A stretch of DNA of 8,862 bases from Bacteroidia bacterium (GTDB lineage: Bacteria > Bacteroidota > Bacteroidia > Bacteroidales > UBA12481). Below, in pieces: positions 4,931 through 8,862 of the stretch (within the stretch, counting starts at the first letter, position 1; each line of letters begins with the position of its first letter). The stretch lies in NCBI GenBank assembly GCA_026391235.1, contig JAPLDV010000072.1:1-8862 (forward strand), in the 5' to 3' direction. The translations under genes were made by a program, and so were the position numbers. A model generated the notes under the pieces. It ran no database searches, was not told the DNA's origin, and saw nothing but the letters and a program-made list of their open reading frames with translations.

Positions 4931-7887
4931 GCCAAAAATACACCATCGAGATTAATGGGAAAACAAAGGATCTGGATGCGGCTCTGGATAAGTTGAAAAC
5001 AAAATTTACTGATGTCGGAGCTCACTTTGAAAAAATCACAAAAAAAATAAATAGTAAATCTGCAACGTATACTATATCCGGCACATATTCAAAGAGTGCA
5101 AAAGATTTTGAAAATGCTCAGAAAGCCATAACAAAATCACTGGAAAATGGTACTAAGATCCGAAGTAAAATAACTGTCAGTTATACCGCAATACAAAAAG
5201 CGGAACTGAAGAAGCAAACTGCAAACATTAAAGCTGAACTGAAGAAGCAGGAATCAGAAAGAAAAGCTCAGATAAAAAAAGAAAAAGATGATATGAACCG
5301 GTGGCACACCGAAGCTATCCGTATGGACAGGAAACGGACTTCCAACATAAACGCAGAATTAAGAAAACGAACTGCAGATATGAACCGGTGGCACACCGAA
5401 GCTATCCGTATGGACAGGAAACGGACTTCCGACATAAACGCAGAATTAAGAAAACGAACTGTAGATATGAACCGGTGGCACACCGAAGCTATTCGGATGA
5501 ACAACGCATTTGACAAAAAGCAGGCCGAACAACAGAAGCAAGCCAATCTGAATTACCTGTACCAAATGGGTAAAGCAGGTATAACCTCGAAAATAGCCGA
5601 CTCCGGATCCGGGATGGCTGGATTTAAACTAAAGGCAGCCCAAACACTTTCAATCCTTCATCAGATGGGTGGCGCAATGTACGCCGTTCAGACAACCGCA
5701 ACTTTTATTGCAGGAACAATGAAGGACATTGCAGCACCAATGGTTATGGGCGTAAAGATTGCCGAAGACATGAAGCACCAGCAGGTCACTTTAACCGGTC
5801 TGATTGCAATGAGCATGAAGCAGAGAAAAGGCGAATCGATTGACGAAATGTACAAACGGGCAGCCGAGTATGCCAGAACAATTATGCTGTATGCCCGCCA
5901 ATGGGATAAGTACACATCAGCTTCAGCACAGGATATTCGTGACGTGATGCAAGAGCTTGTAGCAATGGGAATTACTATTCGCCCAGGTGATAAGAACTGG
6001 ATTGTGAAGATTGCGGATTACCTCGCAACATCAACAGAAGCAGGATCCAAAGGCGGTATGCAACGTACGCATCAGATTCAACAGGAAATGAGGGCTTTCA
6101 GAACAGGAATATCCCAAGGCGCGACCATGTTCAAAACCTTTAAGTACCGCCTTCCAGGGTATCAGGGTCTCACCGATCAAGAGGTTAGTGCCAAGTTCAT
6201 CAAAGATGCTCAATCCGGAAAGATGGAATCCGGTGTGGCAAAACTGCCTGATCCGGAAAAAGCCGGATCAATGGGGTTAATTGAGTCTCAGTGGTCTACC
6301 ACAATGTCCACACTTCAGACTGTAACAGCTTCAGCGTTTGCAGATATTCAAAAGAGCATATCTGATGATCTTAAAAAACTTAACAATTACCTGCAGCAAC
6401 CCGATAATTTCTTCACCCGGCTGATTCAGTACACGGCTGTTTTAACCGAAAAAGGTATTGCGCTTATGCGATTATTTGCTCCACCTGCGGTTGCAATTGC
6501 CAAAGCATCAGCTGGTTTGGTAGGGGCAGCCGTTCCTCCAGCCGCTCCGGTAGTAAAAGTCGCCGGGTATATATTTAAAGGAGTAACTCGTGATTTAACA
6601 ATCATAGGGAAAATGATTCAGGAAGTCAATAGGGTTAATACCGGAATGGGTACACAGTATCAAAATACTAATTTACCTGAAGGTGTTAAAAATGTTTTGG
6701 GGGCTATGCACGGTATTTTTTCGTTTGGCGGGAAAGCAGCCGCAGGAACCGGAGTTTTTAAAAACGCCTTAAAAACGGGAACTGGTACAGAGGTAGAACT
6801 TGAAACGCAAGAACAACGGGACGAAAAAGCCGAAAAGCGGAGACTTGCTGCAGAAGCAAAAAAGAAACGTGAAGAAGCAAAAAAGAAACGTGAAGAAGAA
6901 AGAAGAGACGAAAATTCCCGTAAAAATAAAGAAGCTGCCGAAAAACGCGCTCAAGAGAAACTGGAGCGTGACGAAGCAAGCGCACTTCGCAAAACAAGGA
7001 ACATTACGCAAACTGACAAAGCTGTTTTGGACGCTCAAAAGGCGGCTGATGACGCTCAGAGCATTGCAGACAAACGGCAAAAACACGCCGATAAAACCGG
7101 TAAACCCGGGGATCAAAAGGATGCAAACGCCGCTCAGAAATATGCAAATAAATTACAAGGTAAAGCAGACAAGGCTTATTCCGGATCCAGAAATCAGAAA
7201 CAATTGTACTCATCCGGGCAAACAAAAAGTCAAATGATCCGGGAGCAGTCCGGAATGTTTGGAGGCGAAGCAATAACCGCAGAGCAAGGCAAGCAATTAG
7301 CTGAAAAATTCGAACGAAACATGTCACCACTTCAGGAGGCAATGGCCAGTTACGGTGAGCAGACAGCCAATTTATGGAATAATTTATCAGGGGCAGTAAC
7401 GGACGCGACAGCGGAAATGTTTTATGGAGTAATGAAGAATTTTGATTCAACAGCAGATATGTTACAAAACTTTATGCAGAACATATCCGATGCAATTGTA
7501 GGTCTATTGGCCAAGCTGGCTGCAGTATGGACGGCAGTTTTTGTTATGTCCGGGTTCAACCCGGCTGCAGCTGGAAATGCTGTCTCGGCCATTTTATCAC
7601 AATATGCCGCACCTGCCGGCGCAATTGACCCAGCTAAATTTGTAGGGCCTGTTCAAAAATTCGCCGTTGGATCCCAATATTTACCGAGGGATATGCTGCT
7701 ATACGCTCACCGCGGAGAACGTATCGTAACATCCGGAGACAACAAAAGACAGATGTCCGGATCCACTAATCAGAGCGTATCGGATCGCCCAATAGAGGTC
7801 ATTGTTGACTTCGGCCCTGGTGAAATGCTGAGACTTACAAAGAAAATAGACCAGGCGTCATATCAAAGGAGCGTGACAGGACGATGA
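4918..7887 (+). CDS. Tape measure protein
   Basis: This 989-residue protein is by far the longest here, with ATG 4918 six bases after AGGG (4908-4911). It sets tail length, scaffolds tube polymerisation and is ejected with the DNA. The N-terminus (1-240) is strongly helical and charged, with KAELKKQ repeats (94-100, 105-111) and a 29-residue tandem repeat (125-194). Hydrophobic segments around 244-268, 522-553 and 862-885 could enter membranes. The central part (about 290-500) has the helical core with 'DIRDVMQELVAMGI' and 'MRAFRTGISQG' in outline, typical of tape measure domains. A Lys/Glu/Arg/Ala-rich coiled-coil segment covers about 627-760. The C-terminus has 'LPRDMLLYAHRGERIVTSGD', like the 'G..vp.d..l.a..GE.v' end motif common in these proteins. 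No lysozyme or peptidase motif was recognised. At about 0.15 nm per helical residue, the tail would be at most about 148 nm. Confidence 0.9.
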   Translation: MSNISQKYTIEINGKTKDLDAALDKLKTKFTDVGAHFEKITKKINSKSATYTISGTYSKSAKDFENAQKAITKSLENGTKIRSKITVSYTAIQKAELKKQTANIKAELKKQESERKAQIKKEKDDMNRWHTEAIRMDRKRTSNINAELRKRTADMNRWHTEAIRMDRKRTSDINAELRKRTVDMNRWHTEAIRMNNAFDKKQAEQQKQANLNYLYQMGKAGITSKIADSGSGMAGFKLKAAQTLSILHQMGGAMYAVQTTATFIAGTMKDIAAPMVMGVKIAEDMKHQQVTLTGLIAMSMKQRKGESIDEMYKRAAEYARTIMLYARQWDKYTSASAQDIRDVMQELVAMGITIRPGDKNWIVKIADYLATSTEAGSKGGMQRTHQIQQEMRAFRTGISQGATMFKTFKYRLPGYQGLTDQEVSAKFIKDAQSGKMESGVAKLPDPEKAGSMGLIESQWSTTMSTLQTVTASAFADIQKSISDDLKKLNNYLQQPDNFFTRLIQYTAVLTEKGIALMRLFAPPAVAIAKASAGLVGAAVPPAAPVVKVAGYIFKGVTRDLTIIGKMIQEVNRVNTGMGTQYQNTNLPEGVKNVLGAMHGIFSFGGKAAAGTGVFKNALKTGTGTEVELETQEQRDEKAEKRRLAAEAKKKREEAKKKREEERRDENSRKNKEAAEKRAQEKLERDEASALRKTRNITQTDKAVLDAQKAADDAQSIADKRQKHADKTGKPGDQKDANAAQKYANKLQGKADKAYSGSRNQKQLYSSGQTKSQMIREQSGMFGGEAITAEQGKQLAEKFERNMSPLQEAMASYGEQTANLWNNLSGAVTDATAEMFYGVMKNFDSTADMLQNFMQNISDAIVGLLAKLAAVWTAVFVMSGFNPAAAGNAVSAILSQYAAPAGAIDPAKFVGPVQKFAVGSQYLPRDMLLYAHRGERIVTSGDNKRQMSGSTNQSVSDRPIEVIVDFGPGEMLRLTKKIDQASYQRSVTGR
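5197..5250 (+). repeat. Degenerate KAELKKQ repeat pair ahead of the 87-bp repeats
   Basis: KAELKKQ is encoded at 5197-5217 and 5230-5250, 33 bases (11 residues) apart. The related NAELRKR occurs in each 87-bp unit. This looks like an older round of the same expansion; an 11-residue step suits a helical coiled coil. Confidence 0.7.
5290..5499 (+). repeat. 87-bp in-frame tandem repeat in the tape measure gene (2.4 copies)
   Basis: Copies lie at 5290-5376, 5377-5463 and a partial third at 5464-5499. The two full copies differ at only two of 87 positions (A/G at codon AAC/GAC, C/T at codon GCA/GTA). The third copy matches for its first 29 bases and then diverges. Each unit encodes 29 residues beginning DMNRWHTEAIR and ending with the AELRKRT-type segment. 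Near identity at the DNA level indicates a recent duplication that keeps frame and adds helical length to the tape measure. Confidence 0.95.
6853..6894 (+). repeat. 21-bp tandem repeat encoding EAKKKRE in the tape measure
   Basis: Two adjacent copies of a 21-base unit (6853-6873 and 6874-6894) encode EAKKKRE EAKKKRE, seven residues each, matching one coiled-coil heptad. They sit in the Lys/Glu/Arg-rich segment of the tape measure. Confidence 0.85.
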
Positions 7888-8774
7888 ATCAATTTATTCA
7901 ACCAGAATTCTGCACTATCAACTACATCGACGCCAATATTAACCCAACGGCGACCATAACAGTCACTGCAGGAACAGCCGTTGGATCTTTGGACTATCTC
8001 TGGGATTATTCTACCCGGAGCACTGTGTTTTCACTGGACGCCACTGACGGAACACCATTTGAAATTGTGATCGATCTCGGATCAGATCAATACGTTGACA
8101 CCATTAAATTACTGCACATGAATTTCAAAGGGTTCATAATAAGCATTAAGACAGCTGCAGCAGCAACTTACACCGTGATCGACACAGTTACCGACTACAT
8201 TGTAAATTCGTACTGGTGTCATATAAATAATAATCCAACCGGTCAAAACATTTTACCGGAAGAAGGAAATGAACTGCTGGTTGCTTTGCGGGATATCACC
8301 GTATCAACTACACTGTTGACCAGATACATTAAAATACGATGCACCACAACGCAAACAGTCAACACAGAAAAATTTGTAAGCGAAATTTACATCGGTGCCA
8401 GAATCATCCAAAATTCCACCGGATCCTGCCAGGATTATCAGGATAGCTTTGTTGACGGTAACAGAGCCAGTCAGGTAACCAGCCGGGGGAAGACGTTCGT
8501 TACTCGCGGGTATGCTGCGTTCGGAGCAACATTTAAATACCGTGGACTGACTGCAGCTGAATTCCGGATGTTCCGATACATCATAAAATACGGTGGAAAT
8601 TATACCCTGTTCCCCACCAGCACATATTGGACTTCAAACATTTCAGCATCTTTCGACTACGCAGACATTTATTTGGTAACGTCAATGGAGGATTTTGAGA
8701 ATTCACCATGGGGAATGGGAAGTACAAACGACACAATATCGCTTACCGTCAAGGAGACTGTAAATGTGGGTTGA
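7884..8774 (+). CDS. Distal-tail-like protein with discoidin-like N-terminal domain
   Basis: The protein has 296 residues. ATG 7884 overlaps the tape measure stop as ATGA, with an AAAGGAG (7865-7871) twelve bases upstream, so translation is probably coupled. Residues about 15-170 look like a discoidin (F5/8 type C-like) beta sandwich: 'NPTATITVTAG', 'FEIVIDLGSDQYVDTIKLLH' (59-78) and 'TRYIKIRCTT' (146-155) follow the 'Wt..l...p..i.iDLG....v..i.l' and 'aryiri' pattern. Residues about 200-296 have 'YAAFGATFKYRGLTAAEFRMFR' in outline, then GGNYTLFP and a beta-rich end, resembling distal tail/tip proteins that bind the tube end. Its position right after the tape measure is the usual Dit locus. 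The discoidin-like part might bind host surface glycans. The assignment is by pattern and position, not by search. Confidence 0.6.
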   Translation: MNQFIQPEFCTINYIDANINPTATITVTAGTAVGSLDYLWDYSTRSTVFSLDATDGTPFEIVIDLGSDQYVDTIKLLHMNFKGFIISIKTAAAATYTVIDTVTDYIVNSYWCHINNNPTGQNILPEEGNELLVALRDITVSTTLLTRYIKIRCTTTQTVNTEKFVSEIYIGARIIQNSTGSCQDYQDSFVDGNRASQVTSRGKTFVTRGYAAFGATFKYRGLTAAEFRMFRYIIKYGGNYTLFPTSTYWTSNISASFDYADIYLVTSMEDFENSPWGMGSTNDTISLTVKETVNVG

Positions 8775-8862
8775 TTCCATTAAGCGAACAAAACTCGAAC
8801 TCGCGCGACGGACCGGCCCGATGGCGTGGGAGGCATTTTCTGATATTACGCAATATATGTTT
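8764..8862 (+). CDS. Next tail-tip gene (partial, runs off the right edge)
   Basis: ATG 8764 follows AAGGAG (8751-8756) by seven bases and overlaps the preceding gene by 11 bases in another frame. The frame stays open for 33 codons to the window end (MWVDSIKRTKLELARRTGPM, then AWEAFSDITQYMF). It is too short to identify. By position after the distal-tail candidate it is expected to be a tail tip or baseplate hub component, but the sequence itself does not show this. Confidence 0.7.
   Translation, partial: MWVDSIKRTKLELARRTGPMAWEAFSDITQYMF

Noticed and set aside
5290..5499. CRISPR array
   Set aside because: The repeats are directly adjacent without unique spacers, and they keep the reading frame of the tape measure gene.
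5268..5546. Repetitive open frames on both strands over the 87-bp repeats (- strand 5268-5546, + strand 5301-5513)
   Set aside because: They are open only because the repeat unit lacks stops in those frames. No ribosome sites are seen and they overlap the tape measure gene fully.
6858..6885. Two further A AAA AAG heptamers in phase in the tape measure (6858-6864, 6879-6885)
   Set aside because: They come from GCA AAA AAG codons in a Lys-rich repeat. The -1 frame meets a TGA within three codons of the first, so slippage would only truncate the product.
6800..7237. 145-codon + strand open frame inside the tape measure gene
   Set aside because: It is a shadow frame over a Lys/Glu-rich region. 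It is very basic and low in complexity, and the tape measure frame covers it entirely.

Overview
The window is one uninterrupted, co-directional (+ strand) structural module of a tailed virus or prophage. It runs from the end of a major capsid protein gene through head completion, tail tube, tail-assembly chaperone, tape measure and the first tail-tip genes. I see no tail sheath gene, and a long tape measure protein directly follows a frameshifted G/GT-type chaperone pair. That architecture points to a long, non-contractile tail (siphovirus morphology). There are no integrase, lysis, replication, tRNA or host genes, so a free virus cannot be told from a prophage. The host cannot be named from the sequence. 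Composition is medium GC (mid-40s % by eye), ribosome binding sites are strong AAGGAGG-type, and all three stop codons end genes, so the standard bacterial/archaeal code applies.

Layout. 1-930: 3' part of the major capsid protein gene, cut by the left edge. 942-1232: small acidic protein with a second, better ribosome binding site inside it. 1236-1886: Thr/Val-rich protein built from two similar halves, probably a capsid decoration or accessory protein. 1897-2331: Mu gp36-like (DUF1320) connector. 2325-2834: virion morphogenesis/gpS-like protein. 2831-3343: probable tail terminator. 3356-4234: probable major tail tube protein. 4275-4622: tail assembly chaperone, with a -1 frameshift at A AAA AAG (4595-4601) giving a longer form ending at 4930. 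4918-7887: 989-residue tape measure protein with an internal 87-bp tandem duplication. 7884-8774: distal-tail-like protein with a discoidin-like N-terminus. 8764-8862: start of the next tail gene, cut by the right edge.

Genes overlap or are separated by at most about 40 bases. Four junctions overlap by 4-13 bases (2325, 2831, 4918 with the frameshifted product, and 7884), and the last overlaps by 11. This indicates one late transcript with translational coupling. I see no promoter or terminator. Apart from short spacers, the only stretch not covered by a conventional ORF is 4623-4917, and the -1 frameshift extension accounts for it fully.

The most noteworthy observations are the canonical slippery heptamer with a fully open -1 frame, the nearly perfect 29-residue repeats in the tape measure, the possible dual start of the small head protein, the two-domain duplication in the 216-residue protein, and strong enrichment of the palindromes GGATCC and TCCGGA. 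I found no clear sign of a wholly new system such as a defence locus, retroelement or novel RNA.
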